The notes beneath the pieces were generated by a model. The model was not told the DNA's origin and searched no databases. It was given only the letters and a program-made list of their open reading frames with translations. 15,397 bases of DNA from M3007 sp964589365 (GTDB lineage: Bacteria; Bacteroidota; Bacteroidia; Chitinophagales; Saprospiraceae), in assembly GCA_964589365.1 (NCBI GenBank), contig CAZPTQ010000135.1:1-15397 (forward strand). The letters are read 5' to 3'. Below, one piece after another: positions 1 through 7,012 of the stretch; position 1 is the first letter of the stretch; each line of letters starts with the position of its first letter. The translations under genes and the position numbers were made by a program.

Positions 1-60
1 CCAATCCACCAATCCACCAATCACCAATCACCAATCACCAATCACCAATCACCAACAAAG
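1..60. repeat. Heptamer/octamer tandem repeat next to a start codon
   Basis: Two octamers CCAATCCA (1-16) are followed by five perfect heptamers CCAATCA (17-51) and a degenerate end CCAACAAAG (52-60) that runs straight into the ATG at 61. The left end is cut by the window edge, so the copy number is unknown. No stop codon occurs in the repeat on the + strand. It must occupy the promoter or 5' leader of the permease gene. A seven-base unit is not a multiple of three, so copy-number change would shift spacing or frame. Confidence 0.9.
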
Positions 61-936
61 ATGCCGTCCCGCCAACCTTCAGCTTTTGATTGGTTTTTGA
101 TGATTTTGCTTGCCGCGATCTGGGGGGCATCCTTCTTGTTTATCAAGCGCTCGGTGACGATTTTCAATCCAGTGCAGATGGCGATGTGGCGAATGGTATT
201 TGCCACGGTGCTTTACCTGCCCATCGCAGCGGCCTATTGGTCCAAAATTGATTGGCGCCGATGGAAACCCTTGGTTATTGTGGCATTTTGTGGCTCCGCA
301 ATTCCAAATTTCTTTTTTGCAGTGGCACAGCAACACGTTAGCAGTAGCCTTGCCGGAGTGCTCAATTCACTTACACCGCTTTTTACACTTTTAATCGGCA
401 CGGCATTTTTTGCCATGAATTTCTCTAGGAATAAAATCTTAGGTGTGGTGATAGGTTTGGCTGGGGCGATATTGCTTGTACTTTTTAATGCAAGCAGCGG
501 TGTATCGGGTAATGCGTTTTTTGCGGGTCTTTGTGTGCTTGCCACCGTATGTTATGCCATCAACGCGAACACGGTGAACACCCATCTTCGAGACCTTCCG
601 CCTGCAGGTATCGCTTCGGCAGCATTCGTGGTCACAGGAGGGGTTTTCGTGGTGGGGCTTTGGTTATCAGGCGGTTGGGAGGCTGTTTGGCAACACCCCG
701 ATGGGATGAAAGGACTTGGGTATATATTTTACCTGGCAGCGGTGGGTACCGTAATCGGATCCATTATGTACTTCTGGCTTCTACAACGCACGAGCGCACT
801 TTTCGCTACGTCTGTAACCTATCTCTTGCCAATTGGTGCCATTGCTATTGGCGCGCTCGATGGGGAGGCGATAGGCCTCATTGACTTGGTGGGCACCGCA
901 GTGATTTTACTCGGCGTTTATCTTGCGAGAAAGTAG
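61..936 (+). CDS. EamA/DMT-family permease
   Basis: This is a 291-residue, very hydrophobic inner-membrane protein with the two-fold EamA repeat typical of the drug/metabolite transporter superfamily. The first half (about residues 11-142) opens with WGASFLFIKR, the usual start of an EamA domain. The second half (about 152-290) carries the YLLPIGAIAIGAL...GE signature, followed by a last helix with the VILLGVYL ending. Length and about ten predicted helices match the family. Members export amino acids, metabolites or drugs; the substrate cannot be told from sequence. The ATG at 61 directly follows the tandem repeat, and no ribosome binding site is visible. The stop codon lies five bases from the stop of the opposing lipoprotein gene, with no terminator between them. 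Confidence 0.93.
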   Translation: MPSRQPSAFDWFLMILLAAIWGASFLFIKRSVTIFNPVQMAMWRMVFATVLYLPIAAAYWSKIDWRRWKPLVIVAFCGSAIPNFFFAVAQQHVSSSLAGVLNSLTPLFTLLIGTAFFAMNFSRNKILGVVIGLAGAILLVLFNASSGVSGNAFFAGLCVLATVCYAINANTVNTHLRDLPPAGIASAAFVVTGGVFVVGLWLSGGWEAVWQHPDGMKGLGYIFYLAAVGTVIGSIMYFWLLQRTSALFATSVTYLLPIGAIAIGALDGEAIGLIDLVGTAVILLGVYLARK

Positions 937-941
937 TTCCA

Positions 942-1370
942 CTATTTTTTCAGGAGCTCATTCAACTCCCTAAACAGATCTTCAATGGGTTTTCCCACGG
1001 GCATATTTTTATCCCCCCAAACCACGCGGCTCACCATGTCTCCTTCCTGAATTTCTAAAAAATAATAGAGGTTGCCGGGATGCTTAAATTCCATTTTGGC
1101 AAGTTCGAGCGATTCCGTTGTTTTGAAAAGCTCCTTGGCTTTTTTGCCTTTCGTTTTGCCAGCCTCTGAAGTTTTGCCCATAATATCGCGGCTAAAAATC
1201 TGGCCGTTATCGCACAAAATATGCGAAGTTTCCTTCCCCGCAAAACCTCCGCCATTGCCCCAGCGGATTTGTTTTTCAGGGAGTTTGTCAATGGTGTACT
1301 TGGGATGTTTACAAGCCAGCCAGAGAAATGTTGTGGCAAAAATTGTAAGCGCAAGAAGGATAAATTTCAT
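942..1370 (-). CDS. Small putative lipoprotein
   Basis: This 142-residue protein starts with a short hydrophobic segment ending in LWLAC, a lipobox with Cys20 as the likely lipidated residue, so it should be anchored in the membrane facing the periplasm. After the anchor comes a glycine-rich stretch WGNGGGFAG (about 37-45), then a Lys-rich linker (71-83) and a small domain ending in an amphipathic helix. I recall short Bacteroidota proteins with a similar GNGGGF-G core and no known function, but this is memory, not a search. It starts 51 bases after the purD stop on the same strand, so the two are probably co-transcribed. No function is assigned. Confidence 0.72.
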   Translation of the reverse strand: MKFILLALTIFATTFLWLACKHPKYTIDKLPEKQIRWGNGGGFAGKETSHILCDNGQIFSRDIMGKTSEAGKTKGKKAKELFKTTESLELAKMEFKHPGNLYYFLEIQEGDMVSRVVWGDKNMPVGKPIEDLFRELNELLKK

Positions 1371-1421
1371 TGAAATAAATTTTTGGAAAAATGAAAATTG
1401 GTTGTGATTATGGACGGGAAA

Positions 1422-2699
1422 TTAGCGGAGTAAATCTTTTCCGATGTCGCGCCGGAAGTATTTTCCCTCAAACTGGACGGCTTTTGCGTTTCGGTTCGAT
1501 TTGCGCAGTGCTGTCGGGATGTCATTTCCGAGACTGGTAAGTGCAATGACCCTACCACCAGCCGTGAGACAATTTCCTCCTTTGTTTGCAGCAGTTCCGG
1601 CGTGAAAAGCGATGCCTCCCGATACTTTGTCCAGCCCTGAAATGACTTTCCCCTTTTCATAGTCGCCCGGATAACCGCCACTGACAAGGAAAACGGTGGT
1701 GGCGGTTCGCTTATCCGTTCGGATTTTGACGCGTCCAAGGCTTCCACGGGCGCAATGGCCGAGCAAGCTTACCAGGTCATTTTTGAGGCGCGGTAATACC
1801 ACTTCGGTTTCCGGATCACCCATTCGACAATTGTACTCAATAACGAAAGGCTCGCCGAGCACACTTATGAACCCAATGAAAATGAAGCCTTTGTAAGGGA
1901 TTTTTTCTTTTTTCAAACCCTCCACAGTTGGACGGATAACGCGCGCTTCCACTTTTGCCCACATGTCTGAATCCACAAAAGGCACCGGACTTACAGCGCC
2001 CATACCCCCGGTATTAGGTCCGGTATCACCTTCTCCGATGCGCTTGTAGTCTTTCGCTTCTGGCAATATTTTGTAGGTTTTCCCATCTGTCAGCACAAAA
2101 ACGCTGAATTCAATGCCTGTCAGAAATTCCTCCACGACCACCCGGTAGCTTGCTGTGCCAAATTTTCCTCCAAGCATTTCTCGCATTTCCTGTGCTGCTT
2201 CTGTGTAACTCTGGCAAATGACCACGCCTTTACCCGCCGCCAAACCGTCGGCTTTCAATACGATAGGGAGTGCGTGGTTTTTCAAATAGGCCAAACCAGC
2301 CTCAAGTGTTTCTGATGTAAATTCCTGGTAACCAGCCGTTGGTATTTTGTGCCGCAGCATGAATTTTTTGCTCCAGGCCTTACTTCCTTCCAGCATTGCC
2401 CCCGCTCTTGAAGGACCAATGAGGGGAATTTTTTTTAAATGTTCCCGCGCTTGGAAATGATCCCAAATACCGAGAACAAGGGGTTCTTCAGGGCCAACAA
2501 TGACCATTTCTATTTGGTTTTCTACGACAAATTTTTCTATGGCGGGAAAATCCAGCGGGTTGATCGGCACATTTTGGCCTAATTCCGAAGTACCCGCATT
2601 ACCGGGCGCTATGAATAGTTGGGAGCAGCGTTTGCTCTGTTTGAGTTTCCATGCAAAAGCATGTTCGCGGCCGCCAGAGCCTAAGAGAAGGATATTCAT
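1422..2699 (-). CDS. purD: Phosphoribosylamine-glycine ligase (GARS)
   Basis: PurD joins 5-phosphoribosylamine and glycine with ATP to make glycinamide ribonucleotide, the second step of de novo purine synthesis, in the cytoplasm. The 425-residue protein has the expected ATP-grasp layout: N-terminal GSGGREHA (7-14), the ATP-binding strand and loop KADGLAAGKG (149-158), PNTGGMGAVSP (228-238), and the metal/ATP site YNCRMGDPETE (289-299, close to the usual YNVRFGDPE). I chose the ATG at 2699 because the protein then begins MNILLLGSGG, as purD products do. An in-frame TTG at 2711 would add only four residues. The gene stands alone among purine genes and is followed closely by the small lipoprotein gene. 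Confidence 0.97.
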   Translation of the reverse strand: MNILLLGSGGREHAFAWKLKQSKRCSQLFIAPGNAGTSELGQNVPINPLDFPAIEKFVVENQIEMVIVGPEEPLVLGIWDHFQAREHLKKIPLIGPSRAGAMLEGSKAWSKKFMLRHKIPTAGYQEFTSETLEAGLAYLKNHALPIVLKADGLAAGKGVVICQSYTEAAQEMREMLGGKFGTASYRVVVEEFLTGIEFSVFVLTDGKTYKILPEAKDYKRIGEGDTGPNTGGMGAVSPVPFVDSDMWAKVEARVIRPTVEGLKKEKIPYKGFIFIGFISVLGEPFVIEYNCRMGDPETEVVLPRLKNDLVSLLGHCARGSLGRVKIRTDKRTATTVFLVSGGYPGDYEKGKVISGLDKVSGGIAFHAGTAANKGGNCLTAGGRVIALTSLGNDIPTALRKSNRNAKAVQFEGKYFRRDIGKDLLR

Positions 2700-2893
2700 G
2701 GATTGTGACAAGGTTCGGTCCGGTTTTACACAGGTATCAGAGGATATTATGTGGCCACAGGCCCGCCTTTGCCGAGGCTACGGCGGGTGAAGCACGAAGG
2801 TAAAACACCGTGGTAAGGTTATGTTAAAAGGCAAGATTTCTGGTGTGCGGAATTGCCTAATTATTTTCATTTGTGCCCGCAAATCCTTGCTAC
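2700..2893. other. Divergent intergenic region, purD to Cys-rich gene
   Basis: These 194 bases separate the purD start from the first cysteine-rich gene and should hold promoters for both directions. The best match to the Bacteroidota -7 box for purD is CACAGGTA at 2729-2736 (reads TACCTGTG on the - strand, one mismatch), with no good -33. For the + strand gene, TTCATTTG at 2866-2873 is one mismatch from TAnnTTTG and ends 20 bases before the ATG. Both are weak. A short GC-rich palindrome lies at 2762-2787. Confidence 0.35.
2762..2787. repeat. REP-like GC-rich palindrome
   Basis: CCCGCC (2762-2767) and GGCGGG (2782-2787) form the arms of an imperfect hairpin, with a GCC/GGC inner core at 2771-2778. 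No T-run follows on the + strand. Such short GC-rich intergenic palindromes occur as dispersed repeats in many bacteria. Whether this one is repeated elsewhere cannot be seen in this window. Confidence 0.5.
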
Positions 2894-3295
2894 ATGGAGC
2901 GTCTGCTTGCCACACTTTTCTCGGTCACATTGCTTTTGGCTACTTCTCCACCTCGAGAACTAAACGGGGCTTGCGACTATTCCGGGGGTATTTGCACGGT
3001 GAAAGAAATCTGTTCGGCAAAATCAGAATCGTCCTGTTCCATTGAGCAACACTCCAGCCTGGTCTTGTCGGACACGGAAAACGAAAATGATTGCGGAAAA
3101 AATTCAGGCTGCCCCCTTCCAATTTGCTGTGTTTATGGGCCATGTTGCTGCCTTTGCGTAGTGCCAGAACGCCCTGTTCTCCACATCGCTCCGCCACTGC
3201 CAGAGAAGGAGCGCGTCAAACCAGGCGAGCCACAAGATTTTCTGCCGCAACAGGTTTGCCTTGCCATTTGGAAACCTCCCGCCTTTTCAGTTTGA
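2894..3295 (+). CDS. Cysteine-rich secreted protein, unknown function
   Basis: This is a 133-residue protein from the ATG at 2894; an in-frame GTG at 2873 would add seven residues that weaken the signal peptide. Residues 1-17 form a hydrophobic signal-like segment. The rest holds 13 cysteines (27, 34, 40, 48, 67, 73, 78, 79, 84, 85, 86, 88, 122), densest in PICCVYGPCCCLCVVPE (76-92), then a proline-rich stretch and a WKPP motif near the C terminus. I do not recognise the family with certainty. I recall small exported Cys-rich Bacteroidota proteins with CC and W-x-PP motifs near heavy-metal genes, which would suggest metal binding, but no efflux gene is present here. The next gene encodes another small Cys-rich exported protein, which supports both being real. 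Confidence 0.62.
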   Translation: MERLLATLFSVTLLLATSPPRELNGACDYSGGICTVKEICSAKSESSCSIEQHSSLVLSDTENENDCGKNSGCPLPICCVYGPCCCLCVVPERPVLHIAPPLPEKERVKPGEPQDFLPQQVCLAIWKPPAFSV

Positions 3296-3347
3296 GTTTC
3301 GAAAAACGCCTTTGAGCAATATTGTCCGTCAGAACATTTTCTGATAA

Positions 3348-3370
3348 GCTTCGGAACAAGGTTCCGGAGT
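3348..3370. repeat. Hairpin sharing arms with the downstream REP-like pair
   Basis: GCTTCGGAAC (3348-3357) and GTTCCGGAGT (3361-3370) pair across a three-base AAG loop, with two G-T wobbles. The CGGAAC/GTTCCG core is the same as in the palindromes at 3657-3709. No T-run follows, so it is not a standard terminator. It lies between the two cysteine-rich genes. Confidence 0.6.
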
Positions 3371-3402
3371 ACATTCAATAACTTAAACTGAAATTTCACA
3401 TC

Positions 3403-3585
3403 ATGAAAAATAAATCTTTGGCAATAGTTGCCTCTATCCTGCTTTCTGCCGGTATCGCTTTTGCTTTTGTTGGTACCAATGGCCCGGCTTGCTGCACACC
3501 TGAATCTTGCAATGTGTCGGAGCAGACTTGCTGCGACATGCCTTGCCCGATTGGGGATTGCCCGATTCCGTGCTGCAAGGATTAA
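3403..3585 (+). CDS. Small cysteine-rich exported peptide
   Basis: This 60-residue protein has a textbook signal peptide (Lys2 and Lys4, hydrophobic core 6-19, probable cleavage after AFA at 19-21). The exported part of about 39 residues has nine cysteines (30, 31, 36, 43, 44, 48, 53, 57, 58), several as CC pairs, with prolines spacing them: CCDMPCPIGDCPIPCCKD at the end. It has few aromatic residues and no catalytic motif. Such a peptide could bind metal or be heavily disulfide-bonded; both are inference. It lies 107 bases after the other cysteine-rich gene, on the same strand, and is followed by a strong terminator, so the two may form one unit. The clear signal peptide makes it more certain to be a real gene than its neighbour. 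Confidence 0.75.
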   Translation: MKNKSLAIVASILLSAGIAFAFVGTNGPACCTPESCNVSEQTCCDMPCPIGDCPIPCCKD

Positions 3586-3603
3586 GCAGAAGCCATTGTG
3601 ATG

Positions 3604-3654
3604 GCTAAAAGGAAAGAAGGCGAGGGTCGAAAGACCTTCGCCTTCTCTTTTAGC
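3604..3654. terminator. Two-tier bidirectional terminator
   Basis: The inner stem is 13 bp (3616-3628 with 3633-3645, one G-T pair) closed by a GAAA tetraloop. An outer stem of 8 bp pairs GCTAAAAG (3604-3611) with CTTTTAGC (3647-3654). The + strand reads TCTTTT after the inner stem, and the - strand reads CTTTT after it. This fits termination of the cysteine-rich gene on one side and the DUF4159 gene on the other. Confidence 0.88.
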
Positions 3655-3656
3655 AT

Positions 3657-3709
3657 CCCGGAACTCCGTTCCGGGGCGCTAAATCCAGTCCCGGAACCGG
3701 AGTTCCGGG
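3657..3709. repeat. Inverted pair of REP-like palindromes
   Basis: CCCGGAACTCCGTTCCGGGG (3657-3676) is a hairpin with 7-bp arms. The unit at 3690-3709 is a hairpin with 8-bp arms (CCCGGAAC/GTTCCGGG) and a CGGA loop. The reverse complement of the second unit matches the first apart from one extra G and the last base. So the pair is an inverted repeat of a palindrome, separated by 13 bases, like REP/BIME arrangements. The second unit ends one base before the stop codon of the DUF4159 gene. Confidence 0.8.
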
Positions 3710-4387
3710 CTACTGCCCAAAAACGTACTGGACAATGTTTGCGCCCATTTGCAACGCTTTGGTACGCATTTCTTTAGGGTCGTTGTGAATATCGTCCCAA
3801 CCATCGCCCAAGTCGGTCTCAAAATTGTAATAGCACACCAGGCGACCTTGATAAAGGAGTCCAAAACCTTGCGCGGGCTTACCGTCGTGTTCGTGGATTT
3901 TTGGAACCCCGTTGTTGAATTTGTATTTCTGGTGATAGATGGGGTGACTGAAGGGCAGTTCCACAAAGTCAAGCTCAGGAAAAACCTTTTTCATGGCTGG
4001 TCGAACAAAAGGGTCCAGGCCAAAGTCGTCGTTTAAAATTAAAAAGCCTCCGCCTTCAAGATAGGCGCGAAGGTTCCGGGCTTCAAGGTCGCTGAAAAGC
4101 ATATTGCCATGGCCTGTGGCATACACGATGGGATAATTGAAAATCTCGGCGCTGCCAGGCTCCACAGTAGCGTAATCGGTGGCATCAAAGTTCGTTTGGA
4201 GGTTTTCGTTGCAGAATTTGGCGAGGTTTTTCAGCGAATTCACATCATTGTACCAATCGCCGCCACCGCTGTATTTGAGCAGGGCGAGTTTGAGGGTGGG
4301 GGGAGAAAACACCTTTGACGTGGTATGGTCAACGCCGCGGAATGCCGTAGCGAGTAGAAATGAAAAAACCAATATTGAGTAGCGCAT
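3710..4387 (-). CDS. Exported DUF4159 domain protein
   Basis: This 225-residue protein has a signal peptide (about 1-17) and then one domain that I recognise as DUF4159. It has the early GGGDWYND motif (41-48), the strand and turn IVYATGHGNM (87-96), GGGFLILNDDFG (112-123), the HPIYH motif (148-152) and the DLGDGWDD ending (192-199). The fold is thought to resemble class I glutamine amidotransferases, but no Cys nucleophile is evident. Function is unknown. In many bacteria such proteins sit with MoxR/DUF58/BatA-type genes; none is here. It starts 23 bases after the stop of the M3 peptidase on the same strand, so the two are likely co-transcribed. Confidence 0.88.
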   Translation of the reverse strand: MRYSILVFSFLLATAFRGVDHTTSKVFSPPTLKLALLKYSGGGDWYNDVNSLKNLAKFCNENLQTNFDATDYATVEPGSAEIFNYPIVYATGHGNMLFSDLEARNLRAYLEGGGFLILNDDFGLDPFVRPAMKKVFPELDFVELPFSHPIYHQKYKFNNGVPKIHEHDGKPAQGFGLLYQGRLVCYYNFETDLGDGWDDIHNDPKEMRTKALQMGANIVQYVFGQ

Positions 4388-4410
4388 TTATTTGAAAATC
4401 AATTGTTCAA

Positions 4411-6135
4411 TTAAAATTTGGAATCGTCCACACTGTTCAGATAATCTTGAATTTCCCCAACCACAGATTTTACGCAGCCATCATCAAAAGGTGATTTCAG
4501 GTTAGCAAGTTTCACCAAATTGAGAAATGACAGACTTCCTCCTGCCCGACAAAGGCGAAGATAATCGGCCCAAGCCGAATCATGATCACTGCGGTCTTTC
4601 ACCCAAAACTGGAAAGCACAAATTTGCGCGAGTGCATAATCAATGTAATAGAATGGAGAATTGAAGATGTGACTTTGTTTATGCCAAAAACGACCCCGAT
4701 CGAGGTGCTCGATGCCGTCGTAATCTCTGTGCGGGAGGTAGATTTTTTCCAGTTCCCGCCAAACGGTGTTTCTTTCGGCTGGGGTCATGTCGGGCTTTTC
4801 ATATACAATGTGCTGGAATTCATCTACCGCTACACCATAAGGCAGGAACTGTATAGCACCAGCCAAGTGCATGAAATGATACTTATCGGTCTGTGGGCCA
4901 AAAAACAGTTGCATCCAGGGCCAGGTAAAAAACTCCATACTCATGGAGTGAATTTCGGCAGCGTCCGCGGTGGGCCAATGGTACTCCTCGAATAAAAAAT
5001 CGCGGCTGCTCCAAACTTGGAAGGCGTGGCCGGCTTCATGGGTCAGTACATCAATGTCGCCGCTTGTGCCATTAAAATTAGAAAATATATAAGGTGCGTC
5101 GTACTTGCTAATGTAGGTACAATAACCTCCGGTAGCCTTACCATCGCGGTTAACCAAATCCATCAGTTTGGCCGACTGCATCCGGGTAAAAAAGGCATCG
5201 GTATCGGGGCTTAGCTCATGATACATTTTAGCGGCATTCGCCACAATTTGCTCAGGTGATCCAATGGGTTTTGGATTTCCACTGGCAAATTTGTAATCTT
5301 CATCGTAATGCTTCATCGCGTTGATTCCCAAGCGCTTGCGCTGGCGCTCGTAGAGCCTTGAGGCTATGGGGACTATATGCTCGCGAACTTGCCGCCGGAA
5401 GTTTGCCACCATGACGGGTGTGTAGTCGGAACGGTGCATCCGGGCATATCCAACCTCAGTAAAGTTGCGGAATCCAAGCTTTTGCGCAATGCCGTGTCGC
5501 AGTTTTACCATCTGGTCAAAGATGTTTTCTATTGCTTCGGCATTGGCGGCATAAAAACCCCACTTTGCCGTGGTCGCATTTTTGCGCGTAGTGCGGTCGT
5601 CCGATAGTTCAATAGGGAGCAGGCTGCTTAGGTTGTAAGATTTACCCTCAAAGTCAACTTTTGCACGGGCTTTTATTTTGGTGTATTCGGTACTGAGTGC
5701 GTTTTCCAGCTTTAAATCTTCGAGGATGCTTGGTTGGAAAGTCTTAATAGATACTTCCGCCAAAGTGAACAGGTGGTTTCCATATTTCTCGGCCAATACA
5801 TTCCTAAAGGGCGAAGAGAGCAGCGCGTAAAAGAAACGGTTGTTCAGTGCCTCGAAGGAAGGAGACTGTTCATCAAAATATTGATTTTCAGCCTCGTAGA
5901 AAGGATCGGCTGTATTGGAGGTGTGCCGTACATAACAGAGGTTGAACATAGACCCGAATTCCTCGCGCACAGCTACAATGCCAGCCAGCGCCTCTTGTTG
6001 CTTGACGGCATCTTTCGCGTTTTCAAATTTAGATAGGTGTTTTTCAAATTCTTGAGAAACTTCCGTCATGTTTGGGCGCGAATATAAAAAGTCGTCGAAA
6101 GTGGTATTGGGCGGATAAGAGGTGGTTCTATTCAT
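4411..6135 (-). CDS. M3-family oligoendopeptidase
   Basis: This is a 574-residue zinc metallopeptidase of the thimet/PepF type, which cuts short peptides, normally in the cytoplasm. The zinc site is LTHEAGHAF, with HEAGH at 366-370 giving both histidines and the catalytic Glu367. Glu394, in DAAEIHSMSMEFF, is the likely third ligand about 25 residues downstream, as in family M3. A His/Tyr-rich C-terminal segment with SPFYYIDYALAQ also fits the M3 substrate pocket. No signal peptide is seen. Length matches the M3 subgroup related to but distinct from classical PepF. The exact -7 match TATTTTTG lies upstream on the - strand at 6184-6177, about 40 bases before the ATG. DUF4159 follows in the same operon. 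Confidence 0.95.
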   Translation of the reverse strand: MNRTTSYPPNTTFDDFLYSRPNMTEVSQEFEKHLSKFENAKDAVKQQEALAGIVAVREEFGSMFNLCYVRHTSNTADPFYEAENQYFDEQSPSFEALNNRFFYALLSSPFRNVLAEKYGNHLFTLAEVSIKTFQPSILEDLKLENALSTEYTKIKARAKVDFEGKSYNLSSLLPIELSDDRTTRKNATTAKWGFYAANAEAIENIFDQMVKLRHGIAQKLGFRNFTEVGYARMHRSDYTPVMVANFRRQVREHIVPIASRLYERQRKRLGINAMKHYDEDYKFASGNPKPIGSPEQIVANAAKMYHELSPDTDAFFTRMQSAKLMDLVNRDGKATGGYCTYISKYDAPYIFSNFNGTSGDIDVLTHEAGHAFQVWSSRDFLFEEYHWPTADAAEIHSMSMEFFTWPWMQLFFGPQTDKYHFMHLAGAIQFLPYGVAVDEFQHIVYEKPDMTPAERNTVWRELEKIYLPHRDYDGIEHLDRGRFWHKQSHIFNSPFYYIDYALAQICAFQFWVKDRSDHDSAWADYLRLCRAGGSLSFLNLVKLANLKSPFDDGCVKSVVGEIQDYLNSVDDSKF

Positions 6136-6176
6136 ATTTTAGCGGTATTGTAGGAATGAGTGCGTGATATTAAAGG

Positions 6177-6184
6177 CAAAAATA
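6177..6184 (-). promoter_or_regulatory. -7 promoter box for the M3 peptidase gene
   Basis: On the - strand the sequence reads TATTTTTG, an exact match to the Bacteroidota -7 consensus TAnnTTTG. It ends 41 bases before the peptidase ATG. A TTTC sits where the TTG -33 element is expected, so that element is imperfect. Confidence 0.5.
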
Positions 6185-6277
6185 CGGGAAAACGACCGGG
6201 GCGAAACGAGTCAGCGAAAAGCATAGTGGCGCGGAATCCAAGCAAACAGTTATTTTCGCCACAAAAACAGCATAATA

Positions 6278-7012
6278 ATGCGAATTTTACTTCCACTTTT
6301 GTTCAATTTTGTCTTTTTTGGACTAATTGCCGCTCAAAGCACGGCTTATGTGATCCACTTTGGCCCCACGGCCGGTCTTCAAAAATGGGACAATGCATCT
6401 GGGCGAGAACCATTGCTTCAATATCACGCCGCCCTGAGTATGGAAACCATCAACAATGAGGACAATCGTGGCTCTTTTTACATGCAGCTTGGCTATCATG
6501 TGAAAGGAAGTGCCACCCGCTATCGTTTTTTCAATATCAACTCAGGCGCACCTGGCGGAACCTTTACCGAACGCTTCAAGTTCAACAACTTCTCTTTTTC
6601 ACTGGGTGCAAAACAACGGTTTAAAGAAACCAACAGTGGCCGTACCCGCTTTTTTTATTTCGGTGGATTAAGGGGAGACTACACTTACAGTACTAATATT
6701 GATGACCTTATTGGGTCAGACCCGACCAGGAAACTCTTTTATCCCCTCATGGGTGGTGTACAACGTTGGATGGCGGGTTTTTCGGCTGGAGGGGGCATGG
6801 AATTTGACTTTTCCGAACTGGTTGGCTGTCAAATCCAACTTTCCGTCAACCCGGATGTGACACCCCAATACAGACAAATAGCCATTCCAAATGTTCCCGA
6901 TCCATGGAATCCGGGACAGAACATCACTATCCCCGAACGTCGCATTCGCAACACTACGGTAGAACTTTCCATTGGCCTTCGACTTCTGAAAAAGGTCATA
7001 ATAGTTGATTAG
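6278..7012 (+). CDS. Outer-membrane beta-barrel candidate, unknown function
   Basis: This 244-residue protein has a signal peptide with probable cleavage near AAQS (about 18-21). It then has many alternating, aromatic-rich strands (for example FYMQLGYHVKG, FSFSLGAKQRF, RFFYFGGLRGDYTY and TVELSIGLRLL), as expected for a small outer-membrane barrel like those used in type IX secretion or general envelope roles in Bacteroidota. No specific family is recognised. The ATG at 6278 gives the intact signal peptide. A -7-like TATTTTCG (6251-6258, one mismatch) lies 19 bases upstream, implying a very short leader. It is divergent from the peptidase gene and converges with the CMD-family gene. Confidence 0.75.
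   Translation: MRILLPLLFNFVFFGLIAAQSTAYVIHFGPTAGLQKWDNASGREPLLQYHAALSMETINNEDNRGSFYMQLGYHVKGSATRYRFFNINSGAPGGTFTERFKFNNFSFSLGAKQRFKETNSGRTRFFYFGGLRGDYTYSTNIDDLIGSDPTRKLFYPLMGGVQRWMAGFSAGGGMEFDFSELVGCQIQLSVNPDVTPQYRQIAIPNVPDPWNPGQNITIPERRIRNTTVELSIGLRLLKKVIIVD

Noticed and set aside
1..60. CRISPR array
   Set aside because: The units are 7-8 bases with no spacers; it is a simple tandem repeat.
2700..2711. TTG start extending purD by four residues
   Set aside because: The ATG at 2699 gives the normal PurD N terminus with GSGGREHA at residues 7-14; the extension has no family support.
2873..2893. GTG start for the first cysteine-rich protein
   Set aside because: It adds MPANPCY before the signal segment; the ATG at 2894 gives a cleaner signal peptide.
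3133..3399. Minus-strand frame opposite the first cysteine-rich gene
   Set aside because: It has no signal, no domain and a low-complexity composition; the + strand frame has a signal peptide and a matching neighbour.
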